From contig NW_026516678.1 in assembly GCF_025766255.1 (NCBI RefSeq), positions 517,960-581,959 on the forward strand: 64,000 nucleotides of DNA, given 5' to 3'. Position numbers and translations under genes: made by a program. Each line of letters begins with the position of its first letter. Positions within the stretch are counted from its first letter, which is position 1. The notes under the pieces are model-generated. The model was not told the DNA's origin and ran no database searches. It saw nothing but the letters and a program-made list of their open reading frames with translations. Source of the stretch: Zychaea mexicana. Its lineage: Eukaryota > Mucoromycota > Mucoromycetes > Mucorales > Lichtheimiaceae. Of the stretch, positions 11,651-22,959 are shown piece by piece.

Positions 11651-12138
11651 ATGGGAAGCCTAAGTTGGAGGTGGAGACAAGAAGGATCGACTCTATAAGA
11701 TGAGTAGAAAGTGAGATAACAAATCCGTTGGGTAAAAGAAGATAATTTATACTTACAGGAAGGCGTGTCCAGCAGCCATGTTTAGCGACGGTCGCTCCCG
11801 GCCGTGCATCGAGACAGCTTCGAACGAAGTTCCATAATGATGCACGCCTAGCCCATAGCAGAGCATTCCTACCCAAGACTGCCTTAGTCTTATGCCGGCA
11901 GGTCCGTCTCTCTCAAGGTTCCCTGTGGGGCCACCTCTTTACGGGCTAAGATACTGATACCGAGGCCAGCCCGTAGCAGAGATCTTCCTACTTCTCACTA
12001 CAATCACATTGCAGCGATGCCGGTAGGAATGTCTCCCTCCATGGTTCATCCAAAAGCAGTCAACAACCGCACGGTTGACGTCGACCACAAATGGAGCACC
12101 AATACGGGCCACACCATTGTAAAGCCGTACCGTCGCAG
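11651..12138. repeat. 488-bp tandem repeat, copy A
   Basis: Begins ATGGGAAGCC and matches copy B (12139-12626) over its whole length with scattered substitutions and a few indels. Inside the unit, two related sub-blocks follow each other (AGCCCATAGCAGAGCATTCC and AGCCCGTAGCAGAGATCTTC, each followed by a GATGCCGG- or TATGCCGG-type segment), suggesting an older internal duplication. Both strands carry long open frames, which may be chance. Confidence 0.85.
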
Positions 12139-12626
12139 GGTGGGAAGCCAAAGTTGGAGGTGGAGACAAGAAGGATCGACTCTATAAGATGAGTAGAAAG
12201 TGAGATAACAGATCTATTGGGTGAATCAAGATAATTTATACTTACAGGAAGGCGTGTCCAGCAGCCATGTTTAGCGACGGTCGGTTTCGGCCGTGCATCA
12301 AGACAGCTTCGAACGAAGTTCCATAATGATGCACGCCTAGCCCATAGCAGAGCATTCCTACCCAAGACTGCCTTAGTCTTATGCCGGCAGGTCCGTCTCT
12401 CTCAAGGTTCCCTGTGGGGCCACCTCTTTATGGGCTAAGATATTGTTACCAGGAAGCCCGTAGCAGAGATCTTCCTACTTCTCACTACAATCACATTGCA
12501 GCGATGCCGGTAGGAATGTCTCCCTCCATGGTTCATCCAAAAGCAGTCAACAACCGCACGGTTGACGTTGACCACAAATGGAGCACCAATACGGGCTATA
12601 CCATTGTAAAGCCGTACCGTCGCAGC
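12139..12626. repeat. 488-bp tandem repeat, copy B
   Basis: Directly abuts copy A at the shared edge sequence CGTCGCAG/GTGGGAAGCC and ends with CGTCGCAG at 12626, after which the sequence is unique. The main differences from copy A are a changed stretch near 12225-12240 and a short difference near 12440-12455. The open frame 12381-12722 (+) starts inside the repeat and continues into unique DNA; no family is recognised. Confidence 0.85.
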
Positions 12627-13618
12627 ATAGTCTATATCAAAAAACAGCGTCATCCAGACAAAATGTTAAGAATGATTGCACCCTACAGAGAGATTCAACG
12701 TTTCTTAAAGAGAGGTCCGTAAAGTACAATACTTACACTGTAGAAAACGTGACTTTGCACGTTGATCTTGCCATACATTAGAGCCCTCTAAGAAAAGAAA
12801 ATAGATTGAGAGCGGGTATTAAGCTTTAAAAGAATAAAAGCGGGACGATGAAGAGGGGGAGGGTAACTGGCATTCCGCGTTACGAATTGAATTTACCTTG
12901 CCATGTGGATTATGTGGGTTGGGTGAAGAGATCCTGGTCTGGCACCGCGTACCATACTGGCAGTGAAGCGCTATCTTAAATGGGACTTGTTTTATATGAG
13001 GCGCCTAAATAGGGCTTTTTGGTTACACAAAACAGAAAAAAATACGTACTCGAGCTGGTATGCTACGCCGATGGGTCTCGCTCTTTCTTTACAGTATCGT
13101 ACGCGCACGGCATGGATCGCCTAGCTCATCATATACAGCTGACTGACTCCTCCAAACGACACTTTCTTCAACGAATCTCACAAAAAAAAAGAAGCATGGC
13201 AGAAGCGAGAATCGAGCTTTGCTGATACGGAAGCAGCTTCCAAAACCACAAAGACGAAAGCTTTTGCGCATGCTCAGAAATCTCATTCCAAAATTATGCA
13301 GACATTAGCTACTCCGACACCTTATTCTAACTGTTTTAGCTGGCTGGGTGCAAAGGTAACGACGAGGCGTACGATGACGCGGAATAAGAGAGCATATAAA
13401 CAAAGAAAAAGTCATAAAGAAAAGACTCACGAGAAGATGGTTACAGGCATTGCGTACTGGACATCGTGAACTACAGCTGGTGTCAAATGGTTGGGTGGAC
13501 TGTAAGAGAAAGAAAGGCTGTGCGCAGTGGTCGGAGGGCTGTTAGCATGATTGACAATTTGATGGTGTCAGAAGCTGATTTGCTCTAGCCTTGACGCTGC
13601 CATAGTCTATTGGAAAGG
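12627..13618. other. Gene-poor region with a decayed coding patch
   Basis: Mostly featureless. One plus-strand frame from about 13030 to 13350 reads like protein (including WQKRESSFADTEAASKTTK and AHAQKSHSKIMQT) and ends at a GTAACG donor-like site at 13354, but it is broken by a TAG and a TGA around 13110-13140. A gene relic is the simplest explanation; no family was recognised. Confidence 0.35.
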
Positions 13619-13629
13619 ATGAGCATATC
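13619..13629. repeat. Target-site duplication, left copy
   Basis: ATGAGCATATC, identical to 14666-14676 on the other side of the LINE fragment. Confidence 0.75.
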
Positions 13630-14548
13630 TTCGACTATACAACTTCCACCAGCTGTAGCGCTATGCCTACCCACCACAGCCATTTGGACTGCAGCACCGG
13701 ATCAAGACACTGCCTCGCTTCTCCGCTCCCCCACTCTCAACACCATGGTTGCAAACGGTGTTTATGTCTTTGAAAACGCTCTGGGCTACCTTCGGCCACG
13801 TATGCCAACAGATGGCAACATTCCCCGAGCCCTTCGCCGCTTCATCACCGCCGTTATGGATGGAACCATCCAGTTGAAACCGTTCTTTGCTCGTCTCTGT
13901 CTGTCTGGCGATCGTGCCCTCGGTGGTCACGACAACACTTTCGGCACCATGGATGGCTTCCCTTTGTGGCAAGCGCTCAGCTCCATCCTCGACCAAGTTA
14001 CCAACACTTGGTGCTATCGAGAACGCTGCCAGCATTCAACCACTCTTCTGATCAACAACACCAGCAACAACCTATCACCCAGTCAATGGGCTACCTTTTG
14101 GGCCACCACCATGTTCCATCCGGTGCGCAACAGGTTCCGCACCCTGCACCGCACCTTACCGACGGCCCAACGCCTGCACTATCGCGTCCCCGGTTTTATA
14201 CCTTCTTCCATTTGTCTGCTCTGCAACTCTGAGCTCGACACAATCCCGCATTTTCTCATCACCTGTCCACCGCGCTGGCGGGTATGGACACAAGTTTGGA
14301 GTGTTGTCGTTTACGCCGAACCAACAGTTCTGGGCCTTTCACAGTTCATCACAGAGCTCAATTGGTCCCTTGCTCCTCCATCCACACTCCCCCACTACAT
14401 CTCCGCCGTCCAGAGTACGCTTCTTGCTCTTTGGCGCGCATACTGGCGGCTGGTTTTCGACCGCATCCCCTTTGACCCGACCATCGTTGTCCAATCTGTC
14501 CTCCACCTCTACCACCAACTACATCCTCAGATTTCTGTGGATGAATAA
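13630..14548 (+). pseudogene. C-terminal part of LINE ORF2 with zinc-binding domain
   Basis: About 305 open codons ending with TAA at 14546-14548. The conserved C-terminal block of LINE polymerases is visible: RTLHRTLPTAQRLHYR, then the zinc-knuckle CLLCNSELDTIPHFLITCP (C-x2-C...H-x4-C) around 14215-14270. The reverse transcriptase and endonuclease domains are missing because the copy is 5'-truncated. The frame extends upstream of the insertion point to an ATG at 13610 only by chance. Confidence 0.82.
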
Positions 14549-14665
14549 TGTCTTATATATCTTAATCTGTACCTTTTTTCACTATTCTTTCGCACGCCAC
14601 TTCCCTGAACGTGTGACCAACCATTAAAATTTCAGCCTCTACCCGGCTCATACAAAAGAAAAAGA
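13630..14665 (+). mobile_element. 5'-truncated non-LTR retrotransposon (LINE)
   Basis: About 1.04 kb bounded by an 11-bp perfect direct repeat (ATGAGCATATC) and ending in an A-rich tail (ACAAAAGAAAAAGA), the pattern left by target-primed reverse transcription. It carries only the 3' end of the second open frame plus a short 3' untranslated region. The reading frame is still open, so the insertion is probably fairly recent. Confidence 0.85.
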
Positions 14666-14676
14666 ATGAGCATATC
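14666..14676. repeat. Target-site duplication, right copy
   Basis: ATGAGCATATC, the partner of 13619-13629. Confidence 0.75.
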
Positions 14677-16084
14677 CATATCAAAGCGTCTTCTGCAGGT
14701 GTGCAGTTAATGACTTCCTCACAGTGCTTGGAACATACAGCTGGGTGCTACCTGTGCTTTTGATGTGTTCGCCAATAAGCCATAGTACTTACCAGAGCAG
14801 AAGGTATTTTGTATCATGACGCGATCAGTTACGTAGTTGATTTGTACTATGGAACGTTTACAAAAGACGACCTGCTTTCGTAGCCAGGCTTACAGAAATA
14901 TGAATATTCTATTAACCTTAATGGGTCGTTTATGAACCAGGACTACTTTCTGGTTGCAACTCTTTATACAGTACCTCACCTGGATGACGTGGTGAAACGC
15001 CTCGTTTATTTTATGGATGTGATCCCAGGTTGACTTTTCCAGGGCAGCCCTTGGGCAAAGAATGAGACGAGAGCCGAGCCTTAGATCATCATTAAAATAT
15101 GTTTTTTTATGAAAGGATGGCGTATACTTTTTTTCTTTTACGCTAAGATGTTGCTATTATGCTAATGATACCATAGACCTAAATCGCAAGTTTTAAATTT
15201 CGAAAACTTACTATATGCACCAAACACTGTTATGAGATAATGCTGCTAATTTTCCGATATATGTATAGTAGCGTTTATCGATGAATATGCTTATAAAAAA
15301 TATCATGCTATTTCCTTTATCATTTTGTCGGGTTGCTTAAAATTGACTTACCAAGCATTCATTTCGACAGACAGATATTCAATAACTTCCTTACTGGTGA
15401 GCTTCGTATTGGCTAATTGAATATGTAGTTTCCGAGAATTCTGTGAGTTTAGATGAAACAGTGTAGCAATGGTTGCGGCCCTTTATCCGATAATTCTTAA
15501 GTTAACATTTAAGAAATCGTTGCTTCTCGTATAATTTCGTCATGCAAGAAGCATTGATGATTGAGGTTGACTTATTAAGCGGAAAAAGTCTTGGAATTGT
15601 AACGAACTATCGAAGAAGTCTTTCCAGTCCCATGTAGCTTTTTTCTACGAAATAGCTAATCGATTGTTAAATAACAACTATATGAGTGATTCCAAGATTA
15701 TAATCAACTTTTCTCGGTCGTGTTCTCCTGAAAAGTAAGAGCCAAAAAATCAACTGGTATAGCTCGAGTCACCTTGTGCCACAAAAGGTCAACCTTTTCC
15801 GCTGAGGACAGCCAGTTGCCATCTCCGTAAGTATATTTATACGTTCAGTGCAGCAGGCAACAAAAGGTTTATCCATAGAAGATTTTCTGTGCAGTACTGA
15901 AAAGAGCGAAGAAGGTAAAAGAAATACATATAAAGTAGTACTCTCGTTGTCTCTTCCGCGAAACCAAACACATCAATAGAAGAGAGGAGAGGAGAAGCTA
16001 ATATTTTACAGACTAGAACTGCAGCTACTCTTCTTTTATGATATTTATTTATAATCCTAAGGGTTAAAAGCAAAATAAAATCCA
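14677..16084. other. AT-rich intergenic region
   Basis: About 1.4 kb downstream of both the LINE and the P450 gene. No supported gene, repeat or RNA. Confidence 0.45.
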
Positions 16085-18312
16085 TCAGTACACGACAGGA
16101 TCCGTGCGTCTGACAACGCGCATGACAGGTTTGTAAGGCAACGTGACGACACCTCCTTCGTCAAACGTGTCCAAATCCGGATATACAGGTACACCATCTT
16201 CGTTGGCAACTGGTTCAATGACACACTTGGAAAATAGTCGTACATATACATTGAATATTTCTAGCTCGGCCTTAAAATTATTTCAAAGAGGGTTAGTATT
16301 CCTTTCCATATGCGCTCTTTCGAAAATGCCCACTAAAACCTATCCGGGAATACTATACCAGAAAAGCGCCAGGACAGGTTCTCCTAAAGCAGATATACAG
16401 TGATGAAACAGAAGAAGCAAGTGGTAAGTCAGTAAGCAGTTCTCATGAGCATCATCAAACTACTACAAAGGCAATAGCAACAGCATTACCTTCCCCAACC
16501 AAAGTTAAAATGGTCGCGTCCTTCCACTTGTGAATTTGCTGAAGAATGCATGGGTTTGAGATCACGAAGGTACCGATCTGGCACGAACGCGTGTGCATCG
16601 CTGTAGAAAGACTCGTTTCTATGCATAGCCTGCATATTGCAAAATAGAGTCGCTCCTTTCGGAATGCGATATCCACCGCATATAACTAAAACCAATAAGA
16701 CGGTTGGCTGACAAGAAGACAGCAGATACAACAGAATATAAATGAATTACGGAAGACTTACTCTCTTGATTGCTAACATGGGGCAGTCCAAGATGGGTTA
16801 TTGAGCGATAGCGCATGCATTCCTTCTGAACAGATATGCAATACGGCACGCAATCTCGATCTTCAAAAGTAGGAAGCCTTCCGTAGGTACGAATGAATTG
16901 ATCCAGCTCTTCGCGAATCGATTTTTGAACTTTAGGATAACGACACAGAATTGCCATTGACCATCCCAGCATCACGGCAGTCGTTTCTCCGCCAGCAAGT
17001 GCCATATCAGCTAAATGTAAAAATACGCGATAAGAAATTAAAAAATTCTTCGTCTTTGCTATTAATCTTCTTTATTTTTTTTCCAAATGATATGTAACTT
17101 ACACAATGTCACCAAAAGATTTTCGTTGTCGTCACTAATTTCTTGCTGCTGAAGCAGTGATTTGGTAAAGCACTCCACGTCGTTTTCAATCACTTCCGCA
17201 ACCAGCTGTTGGAGGGAAGTAGTGCGTCGCTCAACAAAACGCTGCATTCTTTTCCTTTTCTGAGACAGCACGTCCCAGATCGACAGGATAGGAAGGAAAC
17301 CGCTCATTTCCTCTGCAGCTGATGCTAGATGAGATGCTTCGTGCATCCACTCAGTAATATTTTTAAAGAGTGGATCGTCCGTGCTCTCTGCTCTTTTTCC
17401 AAAACATGTAGTGGCAATCACATTGACCGCAGTAAATAGCAAGAATGGCATGACATCCACAGAACCGTCTCGATCCGTAGCAGCCAAAAGGTTCTCAATC
17501 AGCATGTCGGCTTCAGGGATATGCAATTTATCGAACGCGGGCCGGTTTTTGGGTGAGAGGATCTGGAATACTAAAAGTGTTTGCTGTAGCCTTCTTTCTC
17601 TCTGGTTTGCATTTCGTTAAAGAACAAGTATGGAATAAAAAAGGATCTAGAGTGATAACATACCAGCCGCCCGAGTTTTTTTCCATAACAATGACGGGTT
17701 AGCACCTGCAATTCCTTTGCCACCCATAGCATAATGGTCGGAAAAGAATGGTGTCTGTGGTCTTTCAGAGGTAAACCTTCCGTTGACATTGAATATTTCA
17801 TGAGCGAGAAAAGGGTCGCTCACAACTACCCATTGCCTTACTCCCATCTTAACAGAGATAATCGGACCTATCATCAAGAAAGAGAAAAGATTTATTTTTT
17901 GAGGATAAGTCAAAGTGTATGATAGTAAATTGTATACTTTTCTTGATTTACAAACCTAGTTCCTTGTTCCAGTTAGTCAACTGCGTAATAGGTTTTTTCC
18001 CAAGTGCAAACATGTGGCCTATAAAGCAATTCTGATAAGCTTCCATGTAAAGGCATAGCTCAAAGTCGTACTAGTGTTTTAAATTAATAGGCTTAAAAGT
18101 AAATAGTGAGAAAAGCTACCAAAGTAAGGAAGTGAGCTACAGGGTGTTGGTATTTCAATCGCATCGGTTTCATAGTTTTTGCTGTCCTTCGAGGATCGAA
18201 GTAATAACCAAGCACAGGCAGCAAGCCCTAGCACCGCAGCGGCTGTGGTGGAGTTTTCAGAAGCATGTTTGGAGACTACTTTATAAAAGTTGGTACCGTG
18301 TTGTAAATCCAT
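16085..18312 (-). CDS. Cytochrome P450 monooxygenase
   Basis: Eight exons: 18312-18120, 18018-17956, 17867-17664, 17570-17103, 17010-16762, 16685-16490, 16383-16359, 16270-16085; 527 residues. A hydrophobic anchor lies at about residues 24-42, followed by the Pro-containing hinge. The I-helix oxygen-binding motif AGGETT is near residue 316, the K-helix ExxR is ECMR, and the heme loop FNFGWGRRTCPG carries the axial Cys near residue 462, split over a 25-nt exon. The end (VIEPVANEDG...VRRTD) fits fungal microsomal P450s. It uses O2 and NADPH-P450 reductase at the ER membrane; the substrate cannot be predicted. A TATA-like GTATAAA lies at 18381-18387, about 70 bp upstream of the ATG. Confidence 0.93.
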
Positions 18313-18380
18313 TTGGGGGGGGGGAAGTAGGTATGTAACGATGAACAAAGAGGAGACAAGCTGCCCAGAAAGTGTCTCGA

Positions 18381-18390
18381 TTTATACTTT
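18381..18390 (-). promoter_or_regulatory. TATA box of the P450 gene
   Basis: Reads AAAGTATAAA on the minus strand, roughly 70 bp upstream of the start codon at 18312. Confidence 0.45.
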
Positions 18391-18495
18391 TAATCTTCTG
18401 TGCTGTACTTCTCTTTTGTTTATGATACTAACAGCGGTCACCCTATAGATGACGTACGTGATTCCTTTTTGTGGTGATGTGAGCTAACCCAATCA

Positions 18496-18504
18496 GTACC
18501 ATTA
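18496..18504. repeat. MULE target-site duplication, left
   Basis: GTACCATTA, matching GTACCATGA at 22951-22959 in eight of nine positions; 9 bp is the usual Mutator-type length. Confidence 0.72.
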
Positions 18505-18700
18505 GGGAATTAATAGGGGCACGACAAGTTCTAATAATATATAATAAATAGAATATGTTACACAGAGCAGCATAGCTGACGCTCTTGTGTTAATTATAGC
18601 AGATGGGTGGTGTCGTGCCCGTAAGAAGCACAGCGCGTATGTTTTATGCAAGAAGTCAATCGGATGACGTTTGTAGGCGGGACGCGTCGTGCCGGTAAGA
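18505..18700 (+). repeat. MULE left terminal inverted repeat
   Basis: About 190-bp match (roughly 90 percent by eye) to the reverse complement of 22762-22950. It contains GGGCACGAC near the tip and two later copies of GTCGTGCCsGTAAGAAGCA in the opposite orientation, so each TIR has internal inverted motifs. Confidence 0.88.
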
Positions 18701-19151
18701 AGCATTGATTTCTTGTGCTTATTTAAAGAATTCTGTATTAAACTTACTTGATATAGGATATTCCATACTCTTTCTACATAGAATATGTAAAAGTTTCATA
18801 GATGTTTGCCCAGCAAACGTTTATGGTATATAAATATGTACGTCACGAAGTATGATATCAAGCTGACAGCTGCATTCCGTATTATTAAAACAATTGAGAG
18901 ACAAAGGAATCTATGTAGAGGATGGAAAACAAGAAAAGGAAGAAACTATGATGGTTTAAAATGTATCATAAGAAAGAGAAATACAAAGAGAGAAACCTTT
19001 CTATGTAGCGCTGTGAATGTGTAAAATATCAAGTATAGTAGAGGCGCTTCTAAATAAGTGTCAAGGTCTTGAGCAAAGCATGTTAGAGTAAAAACATTAG
19101 TGTATTTTGTTTTACTGGGCCTTTAGCTTACCGATTAAGTTTGCGTAAAGT

Positions 19152-22048
19152 CTATAATCTGTTCTGCTGGGTCTTGTTCTGGCGTCTTTTTAATCGCCAA
19201 GTAGCGTCACACGTATTTTCGCAAATCTTTGGCCTCTCCCATAGATCTACAAGCCTCTTGCACATAATGTTCAATTCAACAGTCGTTGACCTTTTCATTA
19301 GTACAGTAGACCAATGGATATTTTGAACTAGCTGCATGATGATCGGCATGGGTCTACATTTTTCCTTGTGCCTTCGAACGGTAAGTATAGAAGTGGAGGG
19401 AGGGACGAGCTTTCTTCTTCTGCTGGGTAAACGGCGACTGGAACGCGATACGTATCGGCTGCAATTTGGGCACAAGCCGGGGCACAAAACCAAAACTGCG
19501 AAGGGCAAAAGTGTTTTGAGCCTTCGTGTCCTTTTGCTTTGTAAAATAAGTTAGTACAGTACTGAACACCATGATCGAGGATACTCAAATATAGAATGAT
19601 ACCTTTTTCTTCCTGCTTTTTTCCAGATAGTCGTCTTCCAAATCTCTTTTTCCAGGTAGGATAAACTCCATACCATCGGGTTCGCTTGAAGTTGACAATG
19701 TCACTTCTCGGTCTACAAACAATTTTTTCTTGGCCATTTTATCCTCCTTATCCAAAGTTTCAAACTTCGATGGTAATCTTTTCCTTTCGTTTCTTTTGGG
19801 GCGCCCTTTTGTTTTTACGTTCTCTGGAAGAAGCAGGTCATCAAGCTTGGTTGGAGAATATGTTTCTATAACACTGCTCATCTCTGCAAGGAGGTCGAAC
19901 TTTTGTTGATCAGATTATAGTGAATCTACTGCTTGCTGTAATCTTTTTACAATGTCGTTATTTGCGATCTTTGTACTTCGTCATCGCTACTACGAAACTC
20001 GAGGAGATCTATGATATAGAATAAACAAAAGCGTCAGTACTATGTATTGGGGCTCAACATAATATGATGAATGTTGAAAATCTAATATACTGTACCTGTG
20101 TCATATTTTTAAGTGCCAGCGTTCAGATATATGATTCAGGCTCACATATAATCCCGCATGCACGATGTGATGTTGACAAGGTAAGCCATAGTTAATCATA
20201 ACTCGCACATACAGCCCGTATGACTTTGCGTTTCTTTCCGGCAGTCTCCCATGCTTTTTGCAGCTCATTTCTTATCTTGCTTAATGCAAAAAAAGACACT
20301 TTGTCAAACAATTCTTGCATCGCTTGCATTTCCAGTCGGTCATATATTGGCTTGTTACTAATACTGTGCAGGAACTCTTTTTCTTCTTCTTGCATCTATT
20401 TACCGGTTCAGTATATGAGACACTGTTTCAAAACACAATAGTTACATATTCTTTGGAGGTTACCGATTTTTCCATGACAGCGCTTATAGCTTTGAAAGTA
20501 CGGAACAAGCTACCAGTGGTTTGCATGGTGTACTTGAGTTGCCAATGAATGCCTTCAACGCGCGATGTTGAGCGAAGCCCAAGGCTCAGAAGGTTACCGA
20601 CGTAGTGGCCGCCCCACTTTACCTTGAAAGTAAGATATCTTACCGGTAGTCAGTAATAAAATATTGCTAACCAAACCTCTACCATTACCTGTCTAACTTG
20701 AGCTCTTTTTTTTGCAGCAAGGCTAGCAACATATTCGGCTTCTTTTAAATTACATTTGCTTAGTCGATTTGTTGTCTTCTTCTTTCTTTTCTTCTTTTTC
20801 ATCTTTTGGCTCTAAGGATTATTATGCTTAATATTCACAAGCACTTTCTTTTCCAGTTTGAGGTTAAATCATAATAGATATGCTTTTTATCATAGATAAT
20901 TATATAAAATGATAGCAATGAAACTTACTTTCTTCACTATTTGTTCTTGCAAATGCCAACGCTGCCTTTTCCGCCAACAAATAGTAAGATTCTACAGCTT
21001 CGTCGAAACTTTCTTGGTCTCTATTGGATACTAATGTATCAATGCATCGTCGTACTTCGTCTATCTCCGGGCTTTTGGCAGGGAAACTACCACCCAGGTT
21101 GGTTCTGAGGTGCGGGGTTACATGCCATCCGCATAAAACATGTTGCGATTCTGGGAACGACTGCTCGATTGCTCCAAGTAACGACCTTTCTTCGTCTGTT
21201 ATAAATATACCGACGATGGTTTGCTTCAAAGTGTCGACTACCCATTCATACGAAGCTGCTTTTTTCATTGGTAACAAAAATGGATGCGACCAAGACATTG
21301 CGCAGATCTTTAGTACCGAGGTTGCTGACAGCCACAACATTGATCAACGGCATTTTCGTGGTATTCGTTTGATAAGTAGCATCCAACGCTATTATTTCAG
21401 TGAATCTTCGAGCTTTCTCGAGGGCAACAGGATGAGTAGCAAAATGGCGTCAAGAGATTTAGAGCTGCTGTCGACTCGACAACGAATGATGTAATCTCGT
21501 GCGACTAAGTTCTCGAATATGCGACTAAATTTGCCATGACGATCTTCGTCGAAAACCTGCTGTCGAAAGTTGTAAAGATCACGCAAATTCATAATGATGC
21601 CGTCGTCGGTATTCTTCAATTGCTTCCATATTTGCAATGGCTTACTGCCACTATCTGTCATCGAAAGTATTTGCATCGACATTTCTTCGTCTGGCTTGCG
21701 GTTCACGGCGTAGTAATCGTCATTTTTGTCAAGTGGGTGATTATGTTTGTTGAGCTTACGAATTTCACGAGCCATTTGCCGCCATCGTTTACAGCAGCTC
21801 TCATAATCCAGGTACATCCACTCTTGATAGTCGACCTTTGCCGTTGGCGCGTCTCTCCTTCGTAACGGAGTGAGAGTTTTTGTAATATTACCCGCCATGT
21901 GCGCAATGGAATGTTGCAGCTCTCTTGTTGCTGTGTATTGTAGATATTTTACATTCATTCTGATAGCCAATGCATTAGCAGCGATCTTTATCGATTGTTT
22001 TGACACGAATTGGCGTCCAAGAAGCTCTTGCATATAGTCGTGATCCAT
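19152..22048 (-). pseudogene. MULE transposase, frameshifted, with probable OTU-like tail
   Basis: Reading leftwards from an ATG at 22048: the N-terminal region; the first catalytic Asp in LDATYQTN (about 21383); the second in ITDEERS (about 21197) followed by CGWHV; the Glu in TSRVEGIHWQLK (about 20560); SWIM-type ligands CMC...YGLPCQHH (about 20210-20166); and KTKGRPKRN...RLPSKFE (about 19800-19750). Frameshifts are evident near 21412, near 21270 and around 20205. Downstream, CAQIAADTYRVPVAVYP and PIIMQLVQNIHW resemble the C-terminal half of an OTU cysteine-protease fold; the catalytic DGxC half is not found. Introns separate some blocks. By family the enzyme would cut and paste the element through the TIRs. 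Confidence 0.82.
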
Positions 22049-22761
22049 TGTCGATACTGGAATAGTACTTTGTGATTTATAAGTTACATAGGATTAAGAA
22101 ATCAAAAGCTCATACATCCTTGTTGCAGAACGTCTGTAAAAGTGTCGGCCCAGGTAATACTTACAATCGCGAGTGTGAGTGAGTGGATGACAATGTTAAC
22201 AATAACAAACAACAGGAGATAGGACTCGAATATGTCAAAGATAAAGCGATGAAGGATCATTTTCAGGATCCCGTCTGTATATAGTACATCTGAATAACTA
22301 TCGGGTTATATGTCTGCCCTACTTGATTTATATTCATACTTCTATATCTAGTGTCGTTATTATATTATTCATCGTCCCGACCACTGGTAGTTCTAACAGC
22401 CGCACCGTAGGTTGGATATTGTCTTAACGGTTCACGCCGTTACGATGTCTATGCTCAGAATTTATATAGGTATTCACCAATATCCTACTTAGTATGTTGA
22501 ATGTACGAAAGGCTATAAAGCTTTCTTCGCCTGGTTCGTTTGGTTCCTTTCATCCAAGTAGCTTTTTAGACGGCTGGTGTTGTTTCAGCACCGGTGGCTA
22601 AATGCTCCCCAACCTCTGCAAATCGCGATCCTGATAAATCGGTCAATCGTCAAGTTCATAAGCACGACATTTATTCATATATTTGGTGTTAAGGAAGTGG
22701 CAAGAGTGCTTTAAAAAATAAATCAAGGCAAGTTTTTACTAATACGTCTTTCGAATGCCCT

Positions 22762-22950
22762 CCTTACGGGCACGACGCGTCCCACCTACATATGTCATCC
22801 AATTGACTTCTAACATAGAACATACGCTCTGTGCTTCTTACGGGCACGACACCACCCATCTGCTATAATTAACACAAGAGTGTCAGCTATGCTGCTCCGT
22901 GTAACATATTATATTTATTATTAGAACTTGTCGTGCCCCTATCAATTCCC
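22762..22950 (-). repeat. MULE right terminal inverted repeat
   Basis: Reverse complement of the left repeat. The outermost base of the element is 22950, directly followed by the target duplication. Confidence 0.88.
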
Positions 22951-22959
22951 GTACCATGA
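22951..22959. repeat. MULE target-site duplication, right
   Basis: GTACCATGA; one mismatch to the left copy. Confidence 0.72.

Larger units (their letters stand above)
18505..22950 (-). mobile_element. Mutator-like DNA transposon (MULE), full length but inactive
   Basis: A 4,446-bp element. The ends are long inverted repeats (18505-18700 and 22762-22950), both starting GGGAATTrATAGGGGCACGAC. A 9-bp imperfect target duplication flanks it. Inside, on the minus strand, lies a MULE transposase gene with DDE residues, SWIM-type zinc ligands and basic tail, broken by several frameshifts. Structure and coding content agree, so identification is firm; the copy cannot encode a working transposase. 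Confidence 0.9.

Noticed and set aside
11595..12365. Paired minus-strand ORFs (starting MGRNALLWARRASLWNF) as genes
   Set aside because: They arise from the tandem 488-bp repeat, have no recognised family and no consistent exon partners.
13610..13630. ATG at 13610 as the start of a 312-residue gene
   Set aside because: The ATG lies outside the LINE insertion, upstream of the target duplication; the frame continues into the element only by chance.
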